DNA of 64,000 nucleotides from Tissierella creatinophila DSM 6911 (GCF_001940565.1 NZ_LTDM01000053.1:1-64000), one strand, 5' to 3'. Counted from the first letter of the stretch, positions 25,120-34,923 are shown. Notes: generated by a model from the sequence alone, not told the origin. Numbers and translations: made by a program.

Positions 25120-25165
25120 AAAAAATATTCCCTAAACTTATTATCTAGGGGAACAAAACAGTCAT
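25120..25165 (-). promoter_or_regulatory. Possible attenuator with leader peptide upstream of folE
   Basis: On the minus strand GAGGAG is followed five bases later by a seven-codon frame MTVLFP-stop (25165-25145). Its stop codon sits in the left arm of a hairpin (TTCCCCTA/TAGGGAA, 25153-25146 with 25134-25128) that runs into TATTTTTTA just before the folE ribosome-binding site. The layout fits translation-linked attenuation; coincidence is possible. Confidence 0.35.
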
Positions 25166-25213
25166 CAATACTCCTCTTTGTATAAAGATAAGTCTATATA
25201 ATTTGGACATTTC

Positions 25214-25233
25214 TGTCAATATAGTTATTGACA
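25214..25233 (-). promoter_or_regulatory. 20-bp palindrome in the folate operon promoter region
   Basis: TGTCAATA and TATTGACA are perfect 8-bp inverted arms separated by 4 bp. One arm supplies a consensus -35 TTGACA for the folate operon, so a bound repressor would block the promoter. Confidence 0.4.
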
Positions 25234-25256
25234 TTATAACATAATATTTTGATAAA

Positions 25257-25302
25257 AAAACTTACTTCAGTTGGAGAGTTGACTCCATTTGAAGTAAGTT
25301 TT
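25257..25302 (-). terminator. Terminator of the DASS transporter gene
   Basis: Outer arms AAAACTTACTTCA/TGAAGTAAGTTTT and inner arms GGAG/CTCC, followed by a T-tract on the minus strand. Confidence 0.85.
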
Positions 25303-25304
25303 CT

Positions 25305-26720
25305 TTATCCAAACATACCAATTGAAATCCAATATGGGATCGCAACAAGCATAGTGATCATACTTGCCACAAAGTAGACTGTTCCATATTGGGCTAAATG
25401 CTTAGGTGTCCAACCTTCTCCTGCCATATTTGCTTCTGCAACTAGAGCAAACATATTCTGATAGCTAAGAAAAAAAGAATTCACAGCAATACATAAAAGA
25501 GGTACCCAAACTAAAGGATGAATCCCATAAGCTTCTGAAACCTGAGGAAGAATAGCTACTATAATTGCCTTAGTAGGAACAAATACAGCAATATCAACAA
25601 ATCTCCAAATGAACATTAGTATCAATACAACATAAACAAATACCCACGGGCTACCAGCTATTGGTTTAAGTGCATCTACTAGAATTGAAGACATCCATTT
25701 TGATACTCCGGAATATTCAAAAATTGCACCAAAACCCATACCAGTACCAACAAAAATAACTAAATCCCAGTTTATTCCTGTGCTTACTTCATTACCTTTG
25801 ATAATTCCAGCTAGTGATAATAAAAACCAGGCAGTAAGGCATGTTGCAGCATCAGGAATGCCATGCCAGGAATTAGTAACAAACATGGTAAAAGTACCAA
25901 CTAGTATAGCTACAGTAATTTTCTCCTCGTTGCTCATTGCTCCCAATTTTTTATATTCTTCAATAAAAACATCTCTAGATAAATTAAGAGGCTCGGAAGG
26001 TCTTAGTACTATGTAACCACCTACAACTGTAAGAAAACTGATTATAGTCATTGGTAGTAGGGATACTTTTGCCCAATCACTAAATTCAATTGCCCCAAGT
26101 CCTGGGGTAGATGCAAAAAACCCTGAAAGTATAGGCCCAACCAATGATCCTGTTAACCACCCTGTTCCAGGAATAAGAGCCATAGCCCAGGCTGTGAGCA
26201 GTACCAATGATCTGCCTTTGGATCCTTTAGGTAGTTTGCAAATATTAACACAGTTTAAGGCGATAGGTATAACAATTACAACTCTAACCGTAATGGAAGG
26301 TGTTAATATTGAAAGAACTACACCTATTATAGCCCACATGGTTAAAAGGCCTGCATAGGATAGTCTGGTATTCTTAATACCAAAGTAGGCAATACGTTTA
26401 CCTAAACCTGTTTTAGCCAGTACAAAACCAAAAAATAAAGCTGATATCAAGGTCCATACAGCGTTTCCTGAAAAACCGGCAAAAACAATATTAGCAGGTA
26501 CTTTCAAAGCTAATAAAGAAGCCATAAATAAACCACTACTAATTGAAAATGGAATCTCTCTAGGTTTAAAAATCCAAAGCCCAATTGTTATTATAAGCAT
26601 CATTAGAATAAAGTTACCCTGTGAGCTTAATTCAGGCTGAAATGGTCTTAATAGACCAATAAAAACCCCCAAAATAAAAAAAAGTATAAATCCTATAAGG
26701 TTAATTTTCTTCTTACTCAT
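25305..26720 (-). CDS. DASS/SLC13-family anion:Na+ symporter (CitT-like)
   Basis: A 471-residue membrane protein with about 12 hydrophobic segments. Typical stretches are GLFMASLLALKVPANIVFAGFSGNAVWTLISALFFGF, TPSITVRVVIVIPIALNCV, AWAMALIPGTGWLTGSLVGPI and NWDLVIFVGTGMGFGAIFEYSGVSKW. The family imports or exchanges di- and tricarboxylates. I chose the ATG at 26720 (MSKKKIN), preceded by GGAGG, over an upstream frame extension whose residues do not resemble the family. No decarboxylase or two-component system is nearby, so the substrate is open. Confidence 0.87.
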   Translation of the reverse strand: MSKKKINLIGFILFFILGVFIGLLRPFQPELSSQGNFILMMLIITIGLWIFKPREIPFSISSGLFMASLLALKVPANIVFAGFSGNAVWTLISALFFGFVLAKTGLGKRIAYFGIKNTRLSYAGLLTMWAIIGVVLSILTPSITVRVVIVIPIALNCVNICKLPKGSKGRSLVLLTAWAMALIPGTGWLTGSLVGPILSGFFASTPGLGAIEFSDWAKVSLLPMTIISFLTVVGGYIVLRPSEPLNLSRDVFIEEYKKLGAMSNEEKITVAILVGTFTMFVTNSWHGIPDAATCLTAWFLLSLAGIIKGNEVSTGINWDLVIFVGTGMGFGAIFEYSGVSKWMSSILVDALKPIAGSPWVFVYVVLILMFIWRFVDIAVFVPTKAIIVAILPQVSEAYGIHPLVWVPLLCIAVNSFFLSYQNMFALVAEANMAGEGWTPKHLAQYGTVYFVASMITMLVAIPYWISIGMFG

Positions 26721-26929
26721 TTTTTTCTCTTTTCCTCCCTTGTCTTGTAGTTTAATGTAGTTCCAATATAGCAAATAAAGCCACATTTGTCTATGTCTAT
26801 TCTACTATTATCCTTAGCGTAAATTCATATCCTGGTATTTACGTACTTTTTCTAAATATTTATTATACTAATTGTTGTATTGAGATAACTCTTTTCATTT
26901 ATCTGGTCTTTAAAACCTTATGTTAAAAC

Positions 26930-26958
26930 TTGACATAAGGTTGTCATTCAACTAATAT
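26930..26958 (+). promoter_or_regulatory. Promoter of the chemoreceptor gene
   Basis: TTGACA (26930-26935), a 17-bp spacer and TAATAT (26953-26958), 70 bp before the start codon. Confidence 0.6.
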
Positions 26959-27027
26959 GTATATGATAAGAAGCTTGAAATAAACGGGAAAGACCTGTAT
27001 TAAGAAATTTTAAAAGGAGGAGTATTT

Positions 27028-28728
27028 ATGAAGTTAACAGTAAGAAAAAAATTATTGCTTGGATTTAGTAGTTTAATCATTCTAATTGCTATTCTTAGTG
27101 GATTTAGTATCTATAACCTTGCAAAGATTAATGATGATGTAAATACATTATACAATATGCATCTTAAAGGTATTGAGTACATAAAGGATACACAAGTTAA
27201 TCTAATCTCTTTAGGACGTGCTAGAAACAATATGATTTTATCGACAACTGATGCAGAAGAAGTAAGGCACGCTGATAATATGAAGTTGTTATTTGAACAG
27301 TTCGAACAAAGTTTAGAAGACTTCAATAAGACAATAGTTGTAGATGAAGCTAGAGAAAAATTTGATGAAATATCAATACTATGGGAAGAGCTAAAGCCCA
27401 ATGAAGAAAAGATTATCGATATAGTTTCAAGAGGAGATGATACACAAGCCTATACTCAAGCCATAAACAATCGTATTATTTCTGATAAAATAGAAGTAGA
27501 AATTGAGGCACTTGTTAATTTAAAAGACAAGCAAGCACTACAAGCTTATAATAATGTTGATAAAGTATTTGCTAGAACTACAAAATCATCTATATTACTT
27601 CTTTTCCTTAGTATATTAGGAGGAATTGGAATTGCATTTTCTCTCTCTAGAGTAATTGCCATACCTATAGCCCAAATGTCAAATACTGCCAAAAGGATAG
27701 CAGATGGAGATTTATCAGTTAAGCCCTTGTTAATAAAAAATAATGATGAAATAGGAGAGTTGGCCACATCATTTAATACTATGACCGAAGGCTTGAGATC
27801 TGTAATAAGTAATGTATTGGATGCGTCTCAACAGGTTGCAGCTTCTAGTCAAGAGCTCTCTGCTTCTTCTGAAGAAACTACTGCTGCAACTGAAGAAGTC
27901 GCAAGTACCATTAATCAACTAGCCATAGGAGCAAGTAAACAAGCCATGGATTCTACCGAAGCTAGCAGGATTGTTGGTGAAATGGCATTAAGCATTCAAA
28001 ATGTCGCTGAGAATGCAAACTCAGTGTCTATATCAAGTCAAAACGTGTCCGAAAAGTCAACTAGTGGGCTAAATGAATCAAAAAAGGCGATGGAAAAAAT
28101 TGAACGAATAAAACGTGTAACAGAAGAGTCTGCAGATGTTGTTAGAGTATTAGGAAATGAATCTATTAAAATTGGTGAAATAGTAGAAGTTATACAAGGT
28201 ATTGCTGATCAAACTAATCTATTGGCATTAAATGCAGCAATTGAAGCAGCCCGTGCTGGAGAAGATGGAAGGGGTTTTGCAGTAGTAGCAGAAGAAATCA
28301 GAAAACTGGCAGAACAATCTTCAGTCTCTGCCTTAGAGATATCTGAGCTTATCTCTAGAATACAAAGTGAAACAAAAAGTATTGTTGATGTAATGGATGT
28401 GAGTACTCAAGAAGTTTTAGAAGGAGTAAAAGCCGTTAATGAAACAGGAAAATATTTTGGTATGATTTTTAATGATATCAACGATATTACTAGTGAAGTA
28501 CAGCAGGTAAGTGCTGAAGTGCAGGAGATTGTTTCAGGAAGTCAATCTGTAAATGAGGCTATGGAAAGTATTGCATCAATTGCTGAAGAAACAGCAGCAT
28601 CTAGTGAAGAAGTAAGTGCAGCATCTGAAGAACAAGCTGCTGCCATGGTACAAGTATCTAATTCATCACAAGATTTAGCTAAGTTAGCTGAAGAATTGCA
28701 ATTAAATGTTTCAACTTTTAGACTATAA
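27028..28728 (+). CDS. Methyl-accepting chemotaxis protein
   Basis: A 566-residue receptor: transmembrane helix 1 (about 8-30), an extracellular four-helix-bundle sensor (4HB_MCP type) to about residue 185, transmembrane helix 2 (about 190-212), HAMP (about 213-265) and a long cytoplasmic coiled coil. The signalling tip reads [35 protein letters not shown], slightly divergent from the usual ADEVRKLAE. Glu/Gln-rich methylation helices surround it. It would relay ligand binding to CheA. No che genes are near; it is a single-gene unit with its own promoter and terminator, next to a carboxylate transporter on the other strand. Confidence 0.94.
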   Translation: MKLTVRKKLLLGFSSLIILIAILSGFSIYNLAKINDDVNTLYNMHLKGIEYIKDTQVNLISLGRARNNMILSTTDAEEVRHADNMKLLFEQFEQSLEDFNKTIVVDEAREKFDEISILWEELKPNEEKIIDIVSRGDDTQAYTQAINNRIISDKIEVEIEALVNLKDKQALQAYNNVDKVFARTTKSSILLLFLSILGGIGIAFSLSRVIAIPIAQMSNTAKRIADGDLSVKPLLIKNNDEIGELATSFNTMTEGLRSVISNVLDASQQVAASSQELSASSEETTAATEEVASTINQLAIGASKQAMDSTEASRIVGEMALSIQNVAENANSVSISSQNVSEKSTSGLNESKKAMEKIERIKRVTEESADVVRVLGNESIKIGEIVEVIQGIADQTNLLALNAAIEAARAGEDGRGFAVVAEEIRKLAEQSSVSALEISELISRIQSETKSIVDVMDVSTQEVLEGVKAVNETGKYFGMIFNDINDITSEVQQVSAEVQEIVSGSQSVNEAMESIASIAEETAASSEEVSAASEEQAAAMVQVSNSSQDLAKLAEELQLNVSTFRL

Positions 28729-28751
28729 AAACAATTAATTTGGTATTAGAT

Positions 28752-28793
28752 AAAAAATAGGATTGCATAATTATGATATGCAGTCCTTTTTTT
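28752..28793 (+). terminator. Terminator of the chemoreceptor gene
   Basis: An 11-bp stem AGGATTGCATA/TATGCAGTCCT (one G:T pair) flanked by A6 and T7. Confidence 0.85.
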
Positions 28794-28862
28794 ATAGCTT
28801 GAAATTTAGTTACACTACTAATCTTTATAGTTTGAGTCGCTAAAAGGCTTGCTTAACCACAT

Positions 28863-29540
28863 CTATTCCACATTCAATTCATCGGCCAGCAGTTTCAGCG
28901 CCTGTTCATTTGTGATGATATATCCACCTTGCACTCTTTTTAAATAGCCGTATTGTGTAAATTCACCAAGTACTTGAGTCAAGTGGCGATAGGATACTCC
29001 CAAATAGGCGCTGGCATCGGTGTTGAGTTCGGTATAGCTTCCATCAATTGCAGCAAAAAGCACAAAATGCGCAAGACGGTTTGCCAAGGGAAACCCCTGT
29101 GTGCTTGAAATAGCATGTATTCGCTTCTCCTCTTTTTTGGCTAGGGTCATACATAATATTTGCAGAAAGCAAGCATCAGATAATAGGCGACTGCGATATT
29201 TCTCGATTGGCATTGCCAGCAAAAAGCAGGGGGAAAGTGCTTTTACTCCCATGGTGGTTTTCCGCACACTTAGAAGTTCTAACTCACCGATAAAACTGTC
29301 CTTGTGTAAAAAATCCAAAAGAGAGGTTTTCCCATTTGACAGACTGCAGAACAACTTTGCCCGCCCTGAAACCATATAGTAAAGAAAGCCATCGGATTTC
29401 TCTCCTTCTTTCAGAATATTGTCCCCCTTATCTGCAAAATACAGACGGACATCTTCTTTTATAGAAAATGAAAAGCAACTTTCAAAATCCGATTCTGCAA
29501 GACAACGACGGATTTCCTCTTTATCAAAAATTTGTTTCAA
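28863..29540 (-). CDS. yeiL: Crp/Fnr-family regulator similar to YeiL
   Basis: A 225-residue one-component regulator. The N-terminal cyclic-nucleotide-binding-type domain contains VSGRAKLFCSLSNGKTSLLDFLHKDSFIGELELL. The C-terminal winged helix has FPLANRLAHFVLF and YLGVSYRHLTQVLGEF. These match E. coli YeiL, which is encoded beside rihB, as here. The likely start is TTG at 29540 with GAGGTGAT six bases upstream. Cys residues are present but no obvious Fnr-type cluster. The base composition is richer in G+C than its neighbours, as for the divergent rihB, which suggests joint horizontal transfer. It probably controls rihB and/or itself. Confidence 0.85.
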   Translation of the reverse strand: MKQIFDKEEIRRCLAESDFESCFSFSIKEDVRLYFADKGDNILKEGEKSDGFLYYMVSGRAKLFCSLSNGKTSLLDFLHKDSFIGELELLSVRKTTMGVKALSPCFLLAMPIEKYRSRLLSDACFLQILCMTLAKKEEKRIHAISSTQGFPLANRLAHFVLFAAIDGSYTELNTDASAYLGVSYRHLTQVLGEFTQYGYLKRVQGGYIITNEQALKLLADELNVE

Positions 29541-29591
29541 TATGATCACCTCAAAACTCGGAGATTTCTCCTAACATACCAAGATGTTTTT

Positions 29592-29615
29592 GGTTTATAC
29601 TCAAAAGCATAAACC
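29592..29615. promoter_or_regulatory. Candidate operator between yeiL and rihB
   Basis: GGTTTAT (29592-29598) and ATAAACC (29609-29615) are perfect inverted arms with a 10-bp spacer in the 99-bp divergent region, a plausible site for the adjacent Crp-family regulator. Confidence 0.4.
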
Positions 29616-29639
29616 CACTTATGTTGAAAGGAGCAAAAT

Positions 29640-30572
29640 ATGAAAAAAACAAAAATTATCATCGACTGTGACCCTGGTCACGATGACGCCATTGCCATTA
29701 TGGTCGCAGGCAATCACCCCGCCATTGATCTGCTGGCTTTGACCACCGTTGCCGGAAACCAGACCCTTAACAAAACAACGGTTAACGCACTGCATGTCTG
29801 CGAGCATTTAGAACTAGAGATCCCTGTATATGAAGGTATGTCGCTTCCTCTGGTGCGTGAACAAGTTGTCGCTGACAATGTGCATGGAGAATCAGGACTT
29901 GACGGACCTGTCTTTGAACCACTCCATACCAAAATACAGTCTCAACATGCGGTAAATTATCTTATAGAAACCCTACTAGCAAGCGATGGGGATATTACAC
30001 TTGTTCCTATTGGTCCGCTTACAAACATTGCAACAGCGATGCGAATGGAGCCACAAATTCTGCCAAAAATCCAGGAAATTGTTCTTATGGGCGGCGCTTA
30101 CGGCACCGGGAATTTCACTCCATCAGCAGAATTTAATATTTTTGCCGACCCCGAAGCTGCTAGCATTGTCTTTCAAAGCGGTGTAAAACTCACTATGATG
30201 GGATTGGATTTGACAAACCAAACCATTTGTACGCCTGACATCATTGAACGCATGGAATCCATTGGCAACAAAGCTGGCAGTTTGTTTGCCGACATCATGC
30301 GCTTTACACTAAACTCTCAAAAAGTTGCCTTTGGACTTGACGGAGGACCTGTGCACGATGTCACCTGTATTGCTTATCTCGTGGCACCTGAGTTATTTAC
30401 AACACAGGAAATGAATGTGGTTGTAGATATCAACCGCGGCCCCTGCTACGGCAGAACAGTTTGTGACACCATCAACTGTTTGAAACAACCTGCCAACTGC
30501 ACTGTTGGTACCGGCATTGATCTTCCAAGGTTTTGGGATCTGGTTGCCGAAGCTGTTGCACGCTATAATTAA
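29640..30572 (+). CDS. rihB: Ribonucleoside hydrolase (RihB-like)
   Basis: Cleaves pyrimidine ribonucleosides to base and ribose. The 310-residue protein has the Ca2+-binding [13 protein letters not shown] at the N-terminus, [35 protein letters not shown] and [13 protein letters not shown]. It reads closely along E. coli RihB over its whole length, so the pyrimidine preference is a fair guess. AAGGAG precedes the ATG. It is divergent from yeiL, an arrangement also found in enterobacteria, and of distinctly higher G+C than the surroundings, indicating acquisition of a two-gene module. Confidence 0.93.
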   Translation: MKKTKIIIDCDPGHDDAIAIMVAGNHPAIDLLALTTVAGNQTLNKTTVNALHVCEHLELEIPVYEGMSLPLVREQVVADNVHGESGLDGPVFEPLHTKIQSQHAVNYLIETLLASDGDITLVPIGPLTNIATAMRMEPQILPKIQEIVLMGGAYGTGNFTPSAEFNIFADPEAASIVFQSGVKLTMMGLDLTNQTICTPDIIERMESIGNKAGSLFADIMRFTLNSQKVAFGLDGGPVHDVTCIAYLVAPELFTTQEMNVVVDINRGPCYGRTVCDTINCLKQPANCTVGTGIDLPRFWDLVAEAVARYN

Positions 30573-30590
30573 TAAGTTCTGTAAAATTTT

Positions 30591-30620
30591 AAAAGCGGGG
30601 GCGGATGCTCTCGCTTTTTG
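30591..30620 (+). terminator. Terminator of rihB
   Basis: Stem AAAGCGGGGGC/GCTCTCGCTTT with G:T pairs and a short loop, ending in T5. Confidence 0.8.
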
Positions 30621-30661
30621 TATATTTCTCAAATGAGATATATCCCTAGTTGTATTATCTA

Positions 30662-31642
30662 TTACTCACACACATTAATAATAATCTTTCCTATATTATT
30701 ATTACTTTCCATATGCAAATGCGCCTTTCCAATATCCTCTAAAGAAAACTTAGTATCAATAATAGCTTTTATTTTTTTATTTTCAAAGTATGGTATTATA
30801 TTTTCAGAAAACTCTTTTGTTAAAAGCGCTTTATATTCATCACTTCTTGGAGTTAATAAAGTTCCTGTAAATTGAATACACTTTGACATAATTGATAATA
30901 AATTTACTTTTTCCACTTCTGCTCCACCTAGTATACCAATTAGAACCCATCTTCCTTCTTTTTTAATACTGGCTAAGTTTTTATTCCAATAATCAGCTCC
31001 AACAAAATCCAAAATTACATCTACACCTTCACCATTTGTTGCTTTTAAAACTTCTTCATCAAATGACTGCTCTTTATAATTTATAAGAACATCTGCTCCA
31101 AGCTCCCTACAAAAATCTAGCTTTCTTTTAGATCCAGCAGTAACAATAATCTTTGCATCACTAATATGTCTTGCTAATTGAATTGCTGCTGTTCCAACAC
31201 CACTTGCAGCTGCATGAATTAAAACAGTTTCATGTTTTTTAAGTTTACCAAGCCAAAACAATGTCTGATAAGCAGTTAAAAACACCTCTGGAATTGCAGC
31301 TGCTTCATCAAATGATAAAGAATCAGGAATTTTTATAGCTCTATCTGATTGTATTATAGCGAATTCAGCATAACCACCACCATTAACTAATCCCATCACC
31401 CTATCTCCTATAGAAAAAGAGCTTTCACCACATTTTTCAGTAACTATACCTGAAACTTCTACTCCTAAAATAGGATTTTTAAGATAACCTACCTTTCCCT
31501 CTCTTGTTATAATATCTGTACGGTTAACTGAGGTAGAATATACTTTTATAAGTAGTTCTCCTTCCTTTAATTTAGGTATGTCCATATCAACAACCTCAAG
31601 TTGGTCGTAACCTCCTGGTTTTTTTACAATCACGCTTTTCAT
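30662..31642 (-). CDS. Zinc-independent MDR alcohol dehydrogenase/quinone oxidoreductase
   Basis: A 326-residue medium-chain dehydrogenase/reductase. The N-terminal GroES-like domain (YSTSVNRTDIITREG, LGVEVSGIV, IGDRVMGLVNGGGYAEF) is followed by a Rossmann NADPH fold (LIHAAASGVGTAAIQLARHI). It lacks the catalytic-zinc cysteines and fits the QOR/enoyl-reductase branch. The start is ATG at 31642 after AGGAAG. It is the third gene of a marR-MATE-oxidoreductase operon, a layout typical of electrophile or drug response; its substrate is unknown. Confidence 0.88.
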   Translation of the reverse strand: MKSVIVKKPGGYDQLEVVDMDIPKLKEGELLIKVYSTSVNRTDIITREGKVGYLKNPILGVEVSGIVTEKCGESSFSIGDRVMGLVNGGGYAEFAIIQSDRAIKIPDSLSFDEAAAIPEVFLTAYQTLFWLGKLKKHETVLIHAAASGVGTAAIQLARHISDAKIIVTAGSKRKLDFCRELGADVLINYKEQSFDEEVLKATNGEGVDVILDFVGADYWNKNLASIKKEGRWVLIGILGGAEVEKVNLLSIMSKCIQFTGTLLTPRSDEYKALLTKEFSENIIPYFENKKIKAIIDTKFSLEDIGKAHLHMESNNNIGKIIINVCE

Positions 31643-31661
31643 AAATAACACTTCCTTTGCT

Positions 31662-33035
31662 TTAAATCTTTTCTAAATCTAATTCCCTTAATACGCCTTT
31701 AAACTGAATAGTAAATAGTGTACCCGTTACTGTAACAGCAATAATATCTGCTATTGGCTCTGCTAAAAATACTGCATTTACCTTGTTTTGCAAAAATAAA
31801 GGTAAAATATATATTAGTGGGATTAAAAGGATTATTTTACGTAAAATAGCTAAAAATACAGATGTCTTTGCATTTCCTAGTGCAATAAAAGTTTGTTGAC
31901 AACTGATTTGAATTCCAAATAACAAAGAAGCAGCCATATAAATTCTCAGTGTTTTAATAGTAATATTAATAAGCTCAATGTCTTTTGTAAACATTTTAGC
32001 AAATAATTGAGGCCATATCATTGTAATTGCCCACAATCCTATTGAATAAGCTAAAGATATTTTAAGTAATAATAAAAATGCGTCTTTAACTCTATCACCA
32101 TTACCTGCTCCATAATTAAAACTAATAATCGGGGTAGCTCCCTGTGTTAACCCAACTAATGGGAGCATGGAAAATTGCATAACACTTGATAGAATTGTCA
32201 TTGACCCAACTGCTAAATCTCCACCGTATTTAAGTAAAGATGTATTAAACGCTATAGCTAAAATGCTTTCTGTTGATTGCATAATAAATGGTGCTAATCC
32301 AAGTGCAATACAAGGTAATAATACTTTAAAATCTATCTTTAAATATTTTCTTTTAATTTTTAATAAAGTCTTATCTCCCGTAAGAAACTTCATAACCCAC
32401 AATGCAGAAACTCCTTGTGATATTATAGTTGCTAGGGCTGCACCTTTTACTCCCATTTTAAATCCAAAAATAAAAATAGGATCTAGTATAATGTTTAATA
32501 TTGCTCCAACTAATACTGTAAGCATACTTATTTTAGCAAATCCTTGTGCAGTAATAAATGCATTAAGACCTAGAGCAAGTTGTACAAATAGTGTTCCAAA
32601 AGCGTAGATATTTAAATAATCCAATGCATATTTTATAGTGTTTTCACTTGCACCAAAGGCCATTAACATTTTGTCCCCAAATATAAGGACTATAGCTGTT
32701 AATGTTATTGAAATAAATACTAATGCAGTTGTACAGTTTCCAAGTATTTTCTGGGCAGTATCCTTATCTCCTTTTCCCATCATAATTGAAGCACGTGGCG
32801 CACCACCCATACTAACTAAAGCAGCAAATGCTGATATAACCATAATGATTGGCATAGTCACACCTACTGCAGTTAAGGCGGTAGCGCCTACTTCTGGAAT
32901 ATGTCCAATATACATTCTATCTACCATATTGTACAAAAGGTTGATAATCTGAGCTGCAATTGCAGGAATTGCCATACTAAAAAGTAATTTAGTTATATTT
33001 TTAGTCCCTAATTCACTTTGTTGTTTATTTTCCAT
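31662..33035 (-). CDS. MATE-family efflux transporter
   Basis: A 457-residue protein with 12 hydrophobic segments, expelling cationic drugs or metabolites with Na+ or H+. Signature stretches include LLFSMAIPAIAAQIINLLYNMVDRMYIGHI near the start, SMGGAPRASIMMGKGD and GLTQGATPIISFNYGAGN. The ATG at 33035 has AAGGAG nine bases upstream; the frame is open further up. The gene lies 22 bp after a marR gene. Its 3' end matches, at DNA level, a decayed fragment at 42570-42665 beside another marR gene. Confidence 0.92.
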   Translation of the reverse strand: MENKQQSELGTKNITKLLFSMAIPAIAAQIINLLYNMVDRMYIGHIPEVGATALTAVGVTMPIIMVISAFAALVSMGGAPRASIMMGKGDKDTAQKILGNCTTALVFISITLTAIVLIFGDKMLMAFGASENTIKYALDYLNIYAFGTLFVQLALGLNAFITAQGFAKISMLTVLVGAILNIILDPIFIFGFKMGVKGAALATIISQGVSALWVMKFLTGDKTLLKIKRKYLKIDFKVLLPCIALGLAPFIMQSTESILAIAFNTSLLKYGGDLAVGSMTILSSVMQFSMLPLVGLTQGATPIISFNYGAGNGDRVKDAFLLLLKISLAYSIGLWAITMIWPQLFAKMFTKDIELINITIKTLRIYMAASLLFGIQISCQQTFIALGNAKTSVFLAILRKIILLIPLIYILPLFLQNKVNAVFLAEPIADIIAVTVTGTLFTIQFKGVLRELDLEKI

Positions 33036-33057
33036 CTTTTCCATCTCCTTTTCATTC

Positions 33058-33507
33058 TTAAAGTTGATCAATTATGTTTTGATACATTTTATTTAATACT
33101 GTTTCCATGGTTTTATATTCTTCTTTAGTGATATTATAAGTAAGACTATCAAAAAACTCTTTTTGAACTTCATATAATTTTTCTACAATTGGAATAGCAA
33201 CTGGTTTTATTTTTAGATGAATACATCTTTTATCTGTTTCATCTGTCTCATATGATAAAAAACCTCTTTTATATAAAGAATCTACAGATTTTGATATCAT
33301 AGACTTTGACATAGCACGATATCTCGCTATATCCCTTGCAGTGTCAAGAGGACTATTATTATACAAAAATAAAAGCACATCTATTTCATTTTGTGTCAGC
33401 TCAAATTCTTTTGTTAAGCTATAAAACATTTTTTCATATACCTTTTTTAGCTTCCAATTAAATATTAAAAAAAGACTGTTTTTATTATTAAGGATTTCAC
33501 TTTCCAT
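33058..33507 (-). CDS. MarR-family transcriptional regulator
   Basis: A 149-residue winged-helix protein: dimerisation helices, HTH (DTARDIARYRAMSKSMISKSVDSLYKRGFL) and wing (YETDETDKRCIHLKI). It is the first gene of the MATE efflux operon and probably represses it. A promoter with an inverted repeat right after its -10 lies 25-70 bp upstream. Confidence 0.92.
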   Translation of the reverse strand: MESEILNNKNSLFLIFNWKLKKVYEKMFYSLTKEFELTQNEIDVLLFLYNNSPLDTARDIARYRAMSKSMISKSVDSLYKRGFLSYETDETDKRCIHLKIKPVAIPIVEKLYEVQKEFFDSLTYNITKEEYKTMETVLNKMYQNIIDQL

Positions 33508-33531
33508 TTATATTCACCTCGTTTATATTAC

Positions 33532-33576
33532 AGTTCACTATTGAACTATATTAGCATATTTCTTTCCCTTTTTCAA
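33532..33576 (-). promoter_or_regulatory. marR-MATE promoter and candidate MarR operator
   Basis: TTGAAA (33576-33571), a 17-bp spacer and TAATAT (33553-33548) on the minus strand. Immediately downstream AGTTCA-ctat-TGAACT (33532-33547) forms a 16-bp inverted repeat, the usual position for a MarR self-repression site. Confidence 0.6.
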
Positions 33577-33800
33577 TGAAAAAACACAAAATAATAGAGA
33601 ATGAATAGCATTAACTCTCCATCCTCTGATAATATATTTTTTAAGTTCTATATTCTCTCTATAAATCACAGAACCTTGTATTCGAACCGAAATTGTAACC
33701 CTTTTTATTTCATATGGATCTAAGTCTGTCCGCTGAATCCATATCTTGTTTATGAATTGCTGCTCTTTATTCTTCTAAAGTTTCACCACTATTTAATAAA
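33577..33800 (-). pseudogene. Coding remnant without start codon
   Basis: On the minus strand a frame open for about 60 codons between stops reads plausibly protein-like (for example QQFINKIWIQRTDLDPYEIK and YRENIELKKYIIRGWRV). It lacks an ATG and ribosome-binding site and merges into the marR promoter. I do not recognise the family. It may be the tail of a deleted gene. Confidence 0.3.
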
Positions 33801-33876
33801 TTTTAAGAATTAATTTACTAATATTTAACTTCTATCTTGATTATATCATATATTCATTATTTATAAATATTGATTA

Positions 33877-34785
33877 TTATTTGGAATCACTTTCAGAGTT
33901 ATTTGGATTTTCTCTATATCCTTCTAAAAGTTCATCATTTTCCATAATAAAGGGCTTAGCAGTTGGTTGATCCCAGGACACATCATATTGATTCATCAGA
34001 TAATCATTCAAATCAGTACGATTATCAAACTTTACCACTTGATAAGGTGCTTGAAAACTTAGCTTCTCTATAAATAAAAGTTTTCCATCTTCAGTTGGTA
34101 TTAAAACTCCCATATGCCCAATAAATAGATAACCTTCTTCATCGTGAAAGAAAACAGAAATGATGGATTTCTTATCTTTATTAGGGAATTTTATCTCTTT
34201 ACTCTTCCAGTCTTCTTTTATATTTTTGACATGAACGGATATATCTTTTGTGTTTTCTGTAGGGATAAAAGAATATAAAGTTTTAAACTCTTCTAGTTGA
34301 TCTTCATTAAAAAGCTTTTTAGGACTATTTTCTAAAGCATCCTCATCAAAGATGAGCCAACTAGAATTTTTTGTATCAGGTTTACCAATAGAAATCGAAT
34401 CTTTCATCAAATCATATGATGTAATTCTACAATTATAGCCCATAAACTCAAGGTTTTTAGAATCCCACATTTCCTGCATTGCAGGTAAATCATACTCAGG
34501 TTCAAGACTATCAATAGTAATAAATCCATCTTCTACCAAACTTTTTTCTTCAATTGTACTATTAAAACTATTAACATCTTCAAAAAAAGAATCAATACTT
34601 TCATTTGTGATTCCAGCTAATTTCATAGCTTTTCTTACCTCATCTTGACTTAAAGAATCAGTCAGATTTGAGTATGTTAAAGTCTTTTTATATTCTTCTT
34701 TCTTGTTTACCGGCTGTTTAGAGCAAGCTGTTAATGATATCAAGAAAAATAAAGTAATTAGTAAAATATTAAGCGATTTTTTCAT
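33877..34785 (-). CDS. DUF4300-type lipoprotein
   Basis: A 302-residue exported lipoprotein. The signal peptide is MKKSLNILLITLFFLISLTAC, with a lipobox Cys at 21. The mature part carries segments I associate with DUF4300: TYSNLTDSLSQDEVRKAMKLAGI, NCRITSYDLM, SVFFHDEEGYLFIGHMGVLI, EKLSFQAPYQVVKF and PFIMENDELLEGY. Members occur in Firmicutes; the function is unknown. It stands alone between two transcription units. Confidence 0.78.
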   Translation of the reverse strand: MKKSLNILLITLFFLISLTACSKQPVNKKEEYKKTLTYSNLTDSLSQDEVRKAMKLAGITNESIDSFFEDVNSFNSTIEEKSLVEDGFITIDSLEPEYDLPAMQEMWDSKNLEFMGYNCRITSYDLMKDSISIGKPDTKNSSWLIFDEDALENSPKKLFNEDQLEEFKTLYSFIPTENTKDISVHVKNIKEDWKSKEIKFPNKDKKSIISVFFHDEEGYLFIGHMGVLIPTEDGKLLFIEKLSFQAPYQVVKFDNRTDLNDYLMNQYDVSWDQPTAKPFIMENDELLEGYRENPNNSESDSK

Positions 34786-34923
34786 AATGGTGTTTCACAT
34801 CTCCTTTTATAATATATGCTTATCTATTCTAACATGAAAGCATAAAGAGAGATTTACAATTCTATTACAATAACTCTAGCTTGATATTTAGATAGTTTAG
34901 TTTCATCAAATTATCCCAAGGAC

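Noticed and set aside
25103-25240. Tetrahydrofolate riboswitch before folE
   Set aside because: The conserved pseudoknot sequences are missing; only a short hairpin with T-run is present.
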